From: an uncultured Leptolyngbya sp.
GTDB lineage: Bacteria; Cyanobacteriota; Cyanobacteriia; Phormidesmidales; Phormidesmidaceae
Length of the DNA: 6,359 bases
Assembly (NCBI GenBank): GCA_937899365.1
Contig: CALBPH010000288.1
Coordinates: 1 to 6,359, forward strand
Direction of reading: 5' to 3'
Shown here: piece after piece, positions 1-4,913 of the stretch
Layout: the number at the start of each line of letters is the position of its first letter
Numbering within the stretch: the stretch's first letter is position 1
Translations under genes and position numbers: made by a program
The notes under the pieces: model-generated
The model's input: the letters and a program-made list of their open reading frames with translations, nothing else
What the model was told of the DNA's origin: nothing
Database searches by the model: none

Positions 1-104
1 AGCCCCATCAAAACACCGGCGACAAATAGACCCAGGGCCCCTAGCTTCTGATCAACGCTAACTATCCAAGATGAAGGCTTAGTCAAGTGAGATATCGCCA
101 TCAT
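1..104 (-). CDS. N-terminal fragment of an unrecognised, probably membrane-anchored protein (cut by window edge)
   Basis: An open frame on the minus strand starts at ATG 104-102, with a second ATG directly after it, and runs off the left edge after 34 codons. The peptide begins MMAISHLTKPSSWIVSVDQK and continues into a hydrophobic, glycine-rich stretch (about residues 21-34, LGALGLFVAGVLMG) that looks like the start of a membrane segment or signal anchor. It begins 39 bases downstream of the cysH stop on the same strand, so it may be cotranscribed with cysH. An in-frame TGA lies five codons upstream, which makes ATG 104 the earliest ATG start. No good ribosome binding site is close to it; a GGAGAG-like stretch sits about 25 bases upstream. 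I do not recognise the family. Too little is present to assign a function, and a chance open frame cannot be excluded. Confidence 0.42.
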   Translation of the reverse strand, partial: MMAISHLTKPSSWIVSVDQKLGALGLFVAGVLMG

Positions 105-143
105 GTACAGACGCCGTCAGCAACGTCTCTCCATCCCGCTAAC

Positions 144-899
144 CTACAACGAACTCGAATTTAAACTCTCCGCTTCTCCTTGGGTCTGGGGCAGATGCAA
201 ACCACAATCCTGCTTCATGCCCTTATATCGGGTGTCGCTCTCGTTTTTATCGGCAGCCGTTAACGGACGACTAGAGTGCCAATCCCCCACCGTGACATAC
301 CCTTGTTCAAAAAATGGGTGATACGGCAAATCGTATCGGGTCAGGTACTGATATACATCCCGCGAATGCCAAGACAAAATTGGATGCAGTTTGTACATGT
401 CATTTTGCTGAGCAATGCGGCCTAGGGTTTGACGGTGGGAGGTTTGATTAGCCCGCAACCCCGCCAGCCAAGCTTTTGCCCCCAACTCTTTCAGCGCTCG
501 CTGCATAGGCTCAACTTTACGAATCTGGTCGTAGCGGTTGAGCGCCTCCACATTATCTTGATCCCACAGCCGCCCGTGGAGGGCCTCCATCCGCGCTGGA
601 CTGATGGGCGATTGGTAAACCTTAAGGTTGAGATTCAGCTGCTGAGTAAGCTGCTCAGCAAAACGATAGGTTTCTGCAGGCAAATAGCCCGTATCTACCC
701 AAATGACTGGAATATGGGGGGTGACCTGCGTAACCAGGTGCAGCATGACGGCTGACTGAATACCAATGCTAGTACTCATAACCAGGGCATCCCCAAAGGT
801 ATCAGTACTCCAGGCAACAAATTCAGCGGCATCCATGCCACCTAGGGTTTGGTTGAGTGCTTCAAGATCTAAAGCGATTTCTAGCACTTCATTTGCCAT
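144..899 (-). CDS. cysH: Phosphoadenosine phosphosulfate (PAPS) reductase, thioredoxin-dependent
   Basis: CysH reduces PAPS to sulfite and adenosine 3',5'-bisphosphate in cytoplasmic sulfate assimilation, using thioredoxin as electron donor. Numbering from the ATG at 899 (251 residues), the family landmarks are in order: the PP-loop-like STSIGIQS (42-49), VDTGYLPAET (68-77), GLRANQTSHR (147-156), GDWHSSRP (205-212) and the C-terminal catalytic motif KQDCGLH (229-235) with nucleophile Cys232. This is the only cysteine in the protein. The paired cysteines that bind the 4Fe-4S cluster in APS reductases are absent, so PAPS is the likely substrate. The usual E-C-G-L-H signature has Asp in place of Glu. 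Length matches the family (E. coli CysH, about 244). A longer GTG start at 911 is possible, but GGAG at 914-911 overlaps that GTG and lies 11 bases before the ATG, which I therefore prefer. The gene stands 208-220 bases from its upstream neighbour, so it probably has its own promoter. Confidence 0.95.
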   Translation of the reverse strand: MANEVLEIALDLEALNQTLGGMDAAEFVAWSTDTFGDALVMSTSIGIQSAVMLHLVTQVTPHIPVIWVDTGYLPAETYRFAEQLTQQLNLNLKVYQSPISPARMEALHGRLWDQDNVEALNRYDQIRKVEPMQRALKELGAKAWLAGLRANQTSHRQTLGRIAQQNDMYKLHPILSWHSRDVYQYLTRYDLPYHPFFEQGYVTVGDWHSSRPLTAADKNESDTRYKGMKQDCGLHLPQTQGEAESLNSSSL

Positions 900-929
900 A
901 GTTTCAGCCACTCCGTGATGCCGATGTGA

Positions 930-971
930 GGTGCCATAAATTCCAAGATCTACAGCGTTGTGGTGCCATAA
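930..971. repeat. Exact 10-bp direct repeat GGTGCCATAA upstream of cysH
   Basis: GGTGCCATAA occurs at 930-939 and again at 962-971, a 32-bp period close to three helical turns. A degenerate third copy (GCGCCATAG) lies at 981-989. On the coding strand of cysH the unit reads TTATGGCACC, and the copies lie about 30 and 60 bases before the cysH start. They could be operator sites for a regulator of cysH or lie in its leader. The rest of the gap to 1119 holds short palindromes (CCATGG at 995-1000, ATCATGAT at 1001-1008) and a weak minus-strand TATGAT at 1049-1044, but no convincing complete promoter. Confidence 0.5.
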
Positions 972-1110
972 CTGGATACAGCGCCATAGTCATGCCATGG
1001 ATCATGATGTCACAGATACCGGGTAAATCTGCTTCATCATTGCATCATAATGGCAGGGATTTCTCAAAATTGTTGGCATGAACTATCCCATGGGCAATCC
1101 ATCATCTTAA

Positions 1111-1136
1111 TGGGTCTGTTTAGTGGGTCTGTTTCA
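1111..1136. repeat. 13-bp tandem duplication at the 3' end of the methyltransferase gene
   Basis: TGGGTCTGTTT occurs at 1111-1121 and 1124-1134, giving a 13-bp tandem duplication with slight divergence in the last two bases of each unit. On the coding strand the unit is AAACAGACCCACT followed by AAACAGACCCATT. The first unit contains the stop codon of the methyltransferase gene. Removing either unit would still give a protein ending K-Q-T-H and then TAA, so the duplication leaves the protein unchanged. Confidence 0.75.
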
Positions 1137-1890
1137 CAGCAACGACCCTCAAGCGACGATAGTCAGCCGTCCACTGATGTCCGTCATACATCTGGGGTCG
1201 CAAATGGGCTTCTACACGACGTAGCACGGTTTCAGTATCGTTCGGGCTCAGTCCTGCCAAAAGCTGACTGCCAAACATTTTGAGCCAATTGGCAAGACCT
1301 CGGTCACCATCGTCTAGGGGGGTGGGACGGTCAATCAGCGCGACAAAGGTAACCTCTAGTCCGTGGCGTTCCAACAGTTGGGCATACTCGCTAATACTCG
1401 GAAAATACCAGGGGCTGAGGTTTCCCTGCTGTCTGACGGTTTCGACCGCACCGACGATTTTTTGCACGTTGCCTTTGCCGCCAAACTCGGCTACAAATTT
1501 ACCGCCAGGGTTTAGGGCCCTGGCCACAGCCTGGACAGCTCGCTCTGGGGGCTTAACCCAGTGCAACACCGCATTAGAAAAGATACTGTCAACCGGATAA
1601 TCTACCTGAAAATTACAGGCATCGGCTACGGCAAACGATAGTTGGGGGTACTGTCGCTGGGCCGCGTTAATCATATTGGCATTGGCATCGATGCCGCTCA
1701 CTGTGGCACCAGTTTCTGCCAGTGTGTTGGTGAGTTGGCCCGTACCACAGCCCAAGTCGAGGATATGCTCTCCTGGCTGCGGGTTGAGTAGGTCAATCAA
1801 AGCAGCCCCATACTGCCAGACAAAGCTATGTTGACTTTGGTAGCGGTCGGCATCCCAAGATTGTTGAGGCTGAAGGGTTTCAGAGGTCAT
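1120..1890 (-). CDS. Class I SAM-dependent methyltransferase, substrate unknown
   Basis: This is a 256-residue cytoplasmic enzyme with a Rossmann-type SAM-binding domain. The glycine-rich motif I is ILDLGCGTGQL (43-53); the acidic residue closing motif II is Asp68 in SGIDANANM; VADACNF (88-94) is where adenine is normally contacted; SIFSNAVLHWV (102-112) is motif IV; and LNPGGKFVAEF (126-136) is the post-motif segment. The first 25 residues (SWDADRYQSQHSFVW) and this spacing are typical of the trans-aconitate methyltransferase-like/Methyltransf_11 group, but the C-terminal 100 residues that set the substrate (WYFPSISEYAQLLERHG onward) do not identify one. It is transcribed away from the LysR-type gene, with 105 bases between starts. 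LysR regulators often control the divergent neighbour, so regulation by it is plausible but only inferred. The ATG at 1890 has only a weak upstream ribosome binding site. The stop lies in a 13-bp tandem duplication. Confidence 0.88.
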   Translation of the reverse strand: MTSETLQPQQSWDADRYQSQHSFVWQYGAALIDLLNPQPGEHILDLGCGTGQLTNTLAETGATVSGIDANANMINAAQRQYPQLSFAVADACNFQVDYPVDSIFSNAVLHWVKPPERAVQAVARALNPGGKFVAEFGGKGNVQKIVGAVETVRQQGNLSPWYFPSISEYAQLLERHGLEVTFVALIDRPTPLDDGDRGLANWLKMFGSQLLAGLSPNDTETVLRRVEAHLRPQMYDGHQWTADYRRLRVVAVKQTH

Positions 1891-1894
1891 AGTA

Positions 1895-1927
1895 GCTAAG
1901 GTTAAAACGTATCCCTAGGCTAAGGTT
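1895..1927. repeat. Direct repeat GCTAAGGTT in the divergent promoter region
   Basis: GCTAAGGTT occurs at 1895-1903 and 1919-1927, 24 bp apart; the bases after each copy (AAAA versus GAAC) are also partly similar. The second copy overlaps the -35 element of the candidate promoter for the LysR-type gene. The first lies immediately before the start of the methyltransferase gene. The pair could be a regulator binding site controlling both directions, but no known consensus is matched. Confidence 0.4.
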
Positions 1928-1954
1928 GAACCATTGAGATGTCCAATATATGAT
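1926..1954 (+). promoter_or_regulatory. Candidate sigma-70-type promoter for the LysR-type gene
   Basis: TTGAAC (1926-1931, four of six consensus bases) is followed by exactly 17 bases and TATGAT (1949-1954, five of six). Transcription would begin near 1961, about 35 bases before the GTG start. The position and spacing are good, but this is a pattern match only. Confidence 0.5.
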
Positions 1955-1962
1955 TCACTATC

Positions 1963-1985
1963 TATTAATATTTTAAAAGTATTAA
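1963..1985. promoter_or_regulatory. AT-rich inverted repeat, possible operator
   Basis: TTAATA at 1965-1970 (inside the palindrome TATTAATA, 1963-1970) is the inverse of TATTAA at 1980-1985, with the palindrome TTTTAAAA at 1971-1978 between them. The element lies just downstream of the candidate promoter and runs into the ribosome binding site, where a bound repressor, or the LysR protein itself, could act. AT-rich DNA readily forms such symmetry by chance. Confidence 0.25.
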
Positions 1986-1988
1986 GGA
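1984..1988 (+). promoter_or_regulatory. Ribosome binding site supporting the GTG start of the LysR-type gene
   Basis: AAGGA ends seven bases before GTG 1996. The nearby ATG at 1988-1990 is out of frame, and the residues coded from the GTG (MELRHLRYF) are exactly how LysR proteins begin, so the GTG start is well supported. Confidence 0.65.
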
Positions 1989-1995
1989 TGACAGG

Positions 1996-2865
1996 GTGGA
2001 ATTGCGACATCTTCGATATTTCCTAGCCGTTGCTGAAGAACTGCACTTTGGTCGGGCCGCCATACTCTCGCAGATGGCTCAGCCACCCCTGAGCCAACTA
2101 ATCAATCAGTTAGAAACCGAGCTGGGCGCCCAGCTGTTTGCTCGGACCAGGCGAAAGGTAGAACTAACGGCCGCAGGTCAGGTATTGCAGCAGGAAGCTC
2201 AACAGCTGTTGCAACACCTGGAGCAGGCTATCAGAAAGACCCAGCAAGCCAATCGAGGTGAAGTGGGAAGACTTGCGATCGCATTTGTCAGTTCTGCCAT
2301 GTACAGCCTGCTACCCGACTATCTCAAACAATATCGAGAACAGTATCCCCAGGTAGAGATTGTTCTCCATGAACTATCCACCCAAGAACAAATTCAAGGA
2401 CTGTTGGATAATCGTCTGGATATCGGCTTTATGCGACCGCCGATAGCGCATGACATGCTGCGCTCAAGGTCGGTGCTAAAGGAACCCCTGGTGGCAGCCT
2501 TGCCCCTAACCCATAGACTGGCCTCGCAACAGTCTCTTTCTATTCAAACGATGCAGAAAGAGTTATTTATACTGTTTCCCAGGGTTATGGCCACACACCT
2601 TTATGACCAAATTATTAGCCTGTGTCATCAAGGAGATTTTAGCCCCACAGTAGTGCAGCAAGCGGCTCAGATGCAGACGATTCTGAGCCTGGTAGCCGCT
2701 GAAATTGGTGTTGCCATTGTGCCCGCATCTCTACAAAATCTCCAACGTCGCGGTGTTTGTTTTATTCCGTTTCAAGACTCTACCCCCCAGGCTGAAGTGT
2801 GTGTTGTCTGGAAACAAGATCAAATGACGCCGACCGTTAAAACCTTTTTGCAGGGAATGTTGTAG
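1996..2865 (+). CDS. LysR-type transcriptional regulator
   Basis: This 289-residue protein has the full LysR architecture. The N-terminal winged helix-turn-helix (about residues 1-60) reads LRHLRYFLAVAEELHFGRAA, then AQPPLSQLINQLE for the recognition helix region, then LGAQLFARTRRKVELTAAG. A linker helix (61-90) is followed by the periplasmic-binding-protein-like effector domain from about 91 (GRLAIAFVSSAMYSLLPDYL) to the end, including the typical RLDIGFMRPP (140-149) and GVAIVPASL (238-246). The HFGRAA...AQPPLSQ signature places it with the CatR/BenM/CbbR-like branch, but the effector ligand cannot be told. LysR proteins bind DNA as tetramers and commonly regulate a divergent gene, here the SAM methyltransferase, and themselves. 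It starts with GTG behind a good ribosome binding site. It converges on ppx, and I see no strong terminator in the 78 bases between them. Confidence 0.94.
   Translation: MELRHLRYFLAVAEELHFGRAAILSQMAQPPLSQLINQLETELGAQLFARTRRKVELTAAGQVLQQEAQQLLQHLEQAIRKTQQANRGEVGRLAIAFVSSAMYSLLPDYLKQYREQYPQVEIVLHELSTQEQIQGLLDNRLDIGFMRPPIAHDMLRSRSVLKEPLVAALPLTHRLASQQSLSIQTMQKELFILFPRVMATHLYDQIISLCHQGDFSPTVVQQAAQMQTILSLVAAEIGVAIVPASLQNLQRRGVCFIPFQDSTPQAEVCVVWKQDQMTPTVKTFLQGML
2275..2282. repeat. HIP1 octamer GCGATCGC
   Basis: A perfect copy of the highly iterated palindrome of cyanobacterial genomes, here inside the LysR-type gene and flanked as TGCGATCGCA. It supports a cyanobacterial host. Confidence 0.8.
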
Positions 2866-2943
2866 ATTACGCGACTGAGCCCTCTATAGCTGTTTTATCT
2901 CCTGCACATTTTTGCTAGGGTACCCCCTGAGAGACGTCGATAC

Positions 2944-4608
2944 CTAGGCAGCTTGCTCGATGGTTAATGTCAGGTCAAATTCCTGTTCAAAGCAGCCTTT
3001 TTTATCGTTGACGCTCCAAATTTCTAGCTCACAGCTGTCTTGAGGATGGTTGGGAGTAAAGCCCAGGGTCATGGTGTGGGCATCGGGATCGTAGGTGGTT
3101 TGGAAGGTTGCGATCGCACCCACCCGTCTGCGGTCCAACCCCACCGCCACCCGCAACATCGCGCTCAGCTGATTCACAACTCGACGACTGTGCTTAGTCA
3201 ACGCCTTATAGGGCTCATGCTTTAGCTTAGGGGCACTTTTTCGATGATATCGGGCAACATTGGCAATCAGCTCAATCTCAGCACTGGTAAACCCCAGCAG
3301 CTCACCGTTACGAATCAGATAATAGGAATGCTTGTGATGGGAGCCATGGCTAACAAAATGACCACTGTTATGAAGCATGGCCGCCGCCCATAGAACCTGA
3401 CGCTCCAACGGTCCCCACTGATGCAATACACCACGGGTTTGATCAAACAACGCCAGGGCAAATGTGGCGACCAGCTGACTGTGGGGGCTGTTAACCTGGT
3501 ACTTACGCACCGCTTTCATCACACTTCGTTCCCTGACCGACTGCTGATACTGCATCCGGTTTTCAATCAGACCGTGGGTCAGCATCCAGTCCACCACTAA
3601 CCCTTCTCGCAAAGCATGCTCACAGATGGTGATGCGATCCACATCTAGCATCCGCATCGCTTCTTGCAAAATCACCGCCCCTGGCACAATAATTTCAGCG
3701 CGCCTAGCCGAAATCTCTGGCAGCTTCAACCGTTCACTAAAGCTCATCCGTCGCAGTGTTTGAATGCCCTGCTCCAGCTCGTCCATAGTCATGGTGTAAC
3801 CATTCATAGAAGCAGGCATAGCGCCCAATTTCTTGATGGCAGTTAAAATCGCCATTGACTCAATCGTGCCAGATGTCCCCACTAAGGATAGAGATTCACC
3901 CTCTGAAAGTTTAGTTTTAAGCTTGTCAACATTAGGTTCTAACCGCCCGCGCACATAGGCTTGTAGCTGTAGAAACTCGTCCCTACTAATAGGGTCACTA
4001 GTCACCATCTGGGCATTGAGCCGCACAGCCCCCACCTTAGTACTGCTAAGAAACCGATGGCGTTCTCCAGTCCCTAAAATTATCTCAGTGGAACCACCGC
4101 CAATATCGATAATGACATGGGGTTTACCCTTGAGCTCCATGCCAGAAAGCACACCTAAATAAATCCGTCGAGCTTCTTCAAGCCCAGAAATCAGATTGAT
4201 ATCTAGCCCAACCTCTTGCTTAACTCGATCAATAAACAGTTGACCGTTGATAGCTTCACGGGTGGCACTGGTCGCTACGGTCACAATGTCATCGGCCTGA
4301 TGACTATCTGCAATTTGTTTACATCGCTTTAAAGCAGCAATACCTCGATCCATCGCTTCGTCCGACAGGCAGTTTGTCCCCGGACGAAAGTTACCGAGAC
4401 GCACAGTATCTTTTTCGCGACCAATAATAGTGAATGCAGGCAGCTCTGGTTGAATTTTGACCACCACCATGTGAACCGAGTTGGTCCCAACATCGATAGC
4501 GGCTAACACTCGTTCCCCTTGAAACGATTGACGTAGCTCAATCGAGGTTTCTGAAAGGTTAGGAGGATAGACCGTCTGGCCTACGGAGGCAGTGGCAAGA
4601 TCAACCAT
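2944..4608 (-). CDS. ppx: Ppx/GppA-family exopolyphosphatase (with HD-like C-terminal domain)
   Basis: Ppx removes terminal phosphates from inorganic polyphosphate; relatives also convert pppGpp to ppGpp. The 554-residue protein has the two-lobed actin/ASKHA ATPase-like phosphatase fold: phosphate-1 motif VLAAIDVGTNSVHMVVV (34-50), VATSATREA (111-119), SGLEEARRIYLG (141-152), phosphate-2 motif IIDIGGGSTEIILG (166-179) and GTSGTIESMA (244-253). After about residue 355 follows the C-terminal helical domain related to HD phosphohydrolases, with AAMLHNSGHFVSHGSHHKHSYYLIRN (409-434) and VARYHRK (451-457). The HD dyad reads His413-Asn414, so this domain probably lacks metal-dependent hydrolase activity, which fits a structural or polyphosphate-binding role known in E. 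coli PPX. The length suits the long Ppx class. Residues 1-32 form a non-conserved lead-in. The ATG at 4608 has no clear ribosome binding site. The gene is divergent from the BI-1 gene and probably monocistronic. GppA activity cannot be excluded. Confidence 0.93.
   Translation of the reverse strand: MVDLATASVGQTVYPPNLSETSIELRQSFQGERVLAAIDVGTNSVHMVVVKIQPELPAFTIIGREKDTVRLGNFRPGTNCLSDEAMDRGIAALKRCKQIADSHQADDIVTVATSATREAINGQLFIDRVKQEVGLDINLISGLEEARRIYLGVLSGMELKGKPHVIIDIGGGSTEIILGTGERHRFLSSTKVGAVRLNAQMVTSDPISRDEFLQLQAYVRGRLEPNVDKLKTKLSEGESLSLVGTSGTIESMAILTAIKKLGAMPASMNGYTMTMDELEQGIQTLRRMSFSERLKLPEISARRAEIIVPGAVILQEAMRMLDVDRITICEHALREGLVVDWMLTHGLIENRMQYQQSVRERSVMKAVRKYQVNSPHSQLVATFALALFDQTRGVLHQWGPLERQVLWAAAMLHNSGHFVSHGSHHKHSYYLIRNGELLGFTSAEIELIANVARYHRKSAPKLKHEPYKALTKHSRRVVNQLSAMLRVAVGLDRRRVGAIATFQTTYDPDAHTMTLGFTPNHPQDSCELEIWSVNDKKGCFEQEFDLTLTIEQAA
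3110..3117. repeat. HIP1 octamer GCGATCGC
   Basis: Second perfect HIP1 copy, inside ppx and also flanked as TGCGATCGCA. Two copies in about 6.4 kb is far above the roughly 0.1 expected for a given octamer by chance. Confidence 0.8.
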
Positions 4609-4646
4609 TGTAATTTTTAGACAATGTGATAATCATCTTATATTTC

Positions 4647-4660
4647 CAGTACTTGTACTG
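4647..4660. promoter_or_regulatory. Palindrome CAGTAC-TT-GTACTG upstream of ppx
   Basis: A perfect 6-bp inverted repeat with a 2-bp centre. A further ATTT/AAAT match lies outside it if one base is skipped. It sits about 40-53 bases before the ppx start and could be an operator or part of the ppx leader. It superficially recalls cyanobacterial LexA boxes built from AGTAC half-sites, but the spacing between halves is too short for that consensus. Confidence 0.4.
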
Positions 4661-4686
4661 AAATCAGACATAAAAGACCTTATTAA

Positions 4687-4714
4687 CAGCTTTATATGTC
4701 AAATCGTCAGCTTT
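4687..4714. repeat. Direct repeat CAGCTTT with a 21-bp period
   Basis: CAGCTTT occurs at 4687-4693 and 4708-4714, and TAT follows one base later in both copies. The 21-bp period equals two helical turns, so both units face the same side of the DNA, as expected of tandem protein-binding sites. The second unit abuts the NtcA-type palindrome. No known regulator is recognised for this motif. Confidence 0.35.
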
Positions 4715-4741
4715 GTATTAAGAAATACATTTTTATATTAT
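4713..4741 (+). promoter_or_regulatory. Candidate promoter for the BI-1 family gene
   Basis: TTGTAT (4713-4718, three of six -35 bases) is followed by 17 bases and TATTAT (4736-4741, five of six -10 bases). A start near 4748 would give a leader of about 165 bases. The -35 is weak and overlaps the NtcA-type palindrome, so it may depend on an activator or be blocked by a repressor. Confidence 0.3.
4714..4729. promoter_or_regulatory. NtcA-type palindrome (GTA-N8-TAC) between ppx and the BI-1 gene
   Basis: TGTATT-AAGA-AATACA is a perfect inverted repeat containing GTA-N8-TAC at 4715-4728, the consensus of the cyanobacterial nitrogen regulator NtcA. Its distance to a -10 element does not fit the classical activated layout (22-23 bases) in either direction: 7 bases to TATTAT on the plus strand, 18 bases to TATAAA on the minus strand. 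Overlap with the candidate BI-1 promoter would suit repression. A bare GTA-N8-TAC is expected about once or twice in this window by chance. Confidence 0.35.
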
Positions 4742-4843
4742 TTTCCCCTGCCCCAGGGCGATTGATGACGCCATAGAAAGGCCATCTTCTAAGGAGAAAC
4801 TGTAAACTAAGTAGATATGTTAGCGTCTGATCGAAGCATCACT

Positions 4844-4890
4844 AAATGACAGTCTAAAGGGATGCATCCTGTCAGAGTGATTTGTCATTT
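4844..4890 (+). promoter_or_regulatory. Leader with two alternative pairings before the BI-1 gene
   Basis: AAATGACA (4844-4851) is the exact inverse of TGTCATTT (4883-4890), an 8-bp stem followed by two more T. The same 5' arm (TGACAG, 4847-4852) can instead pair with CTGTCA (4869-4874). The palindrome GGATGCATCC (4860-4869) lies between them. The two pairings exclude each other, and the distal arm ends eight bases before the ribosome binding site. They could form a leader switch, or the three TGACA/TGTCA units could be protein-binding sites. The remainder of the 4609-4913 gap contains no gene that I can support. Confidence 0.3.
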
Positions 4891-4898
4891 TTGCCCAT

Positions 4899-4904
4899 AG
4901 GAGG
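4899..4904 (+). promoter_or_regulatory. Strong ribosome binding site AGGAGG that decides the BI-1 start
   Basis: AGGAGG lies three bases before GTG 4908, nine before ATG 4914 and fifteen before ATG 4920, all in the same frame. Only ATG 4914 has ordinary spacing and is therefore chosen. Confidence 0.75.
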
Positions 4905-4913
4905 CATGTGTTC

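Noticed and set aside
103..321. Plus-strand open frame over the end of cysH
   Set aside because: It is antisense to cysH, has a composition unlike a folded protein, and is explained by the well-supported gene on the other strand.
429..755. Plus-strand 108-codon open frame inside cysH
   Set aside because: Shadow of cysH; no recognisable motif.
144..899. APS reductase with iron-sulfur cluster
   Set aside because: The protein has a single cysteine, so the cluster-binding cysteines are missing.
1280..1600. Plus-strand open frame opposite the methyltransferase
   Set aside because: Shadow of a gene with clear SAM-binding motifs on the minus strand.
1895..1927. Pho box (repeats of TTTAACCT on the minus strand) near the methyltransferase
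   Set aside because: One unit matches well, but the spacing is 24 bp instead of the 11-bp period and no middle unit is present.
2866..2943. Terminator between the LysR-type gene and ppx
   Set aside because: Only a 5-bp CTAGG/CCTAG match is found, and its right arm overlaps the ppx stop; there is no stable GC-rich stem with a T run.
4647..4660. LexA (SOS) box at the CAGTAC-TT-GTACTG palindrome
   Set aside because: The known cyanobacterial LexA consensus needs four bases between the AGTAC-type and GTWC-type halves; here only two separate them.
4818..4850. Ten-codon peptide MLASDRSITK in the BI-1 leader
   Set aside because: The only purine-rich ribosome-binding-like stretch is more than 20 bases upstream; such short frames are common by chance.
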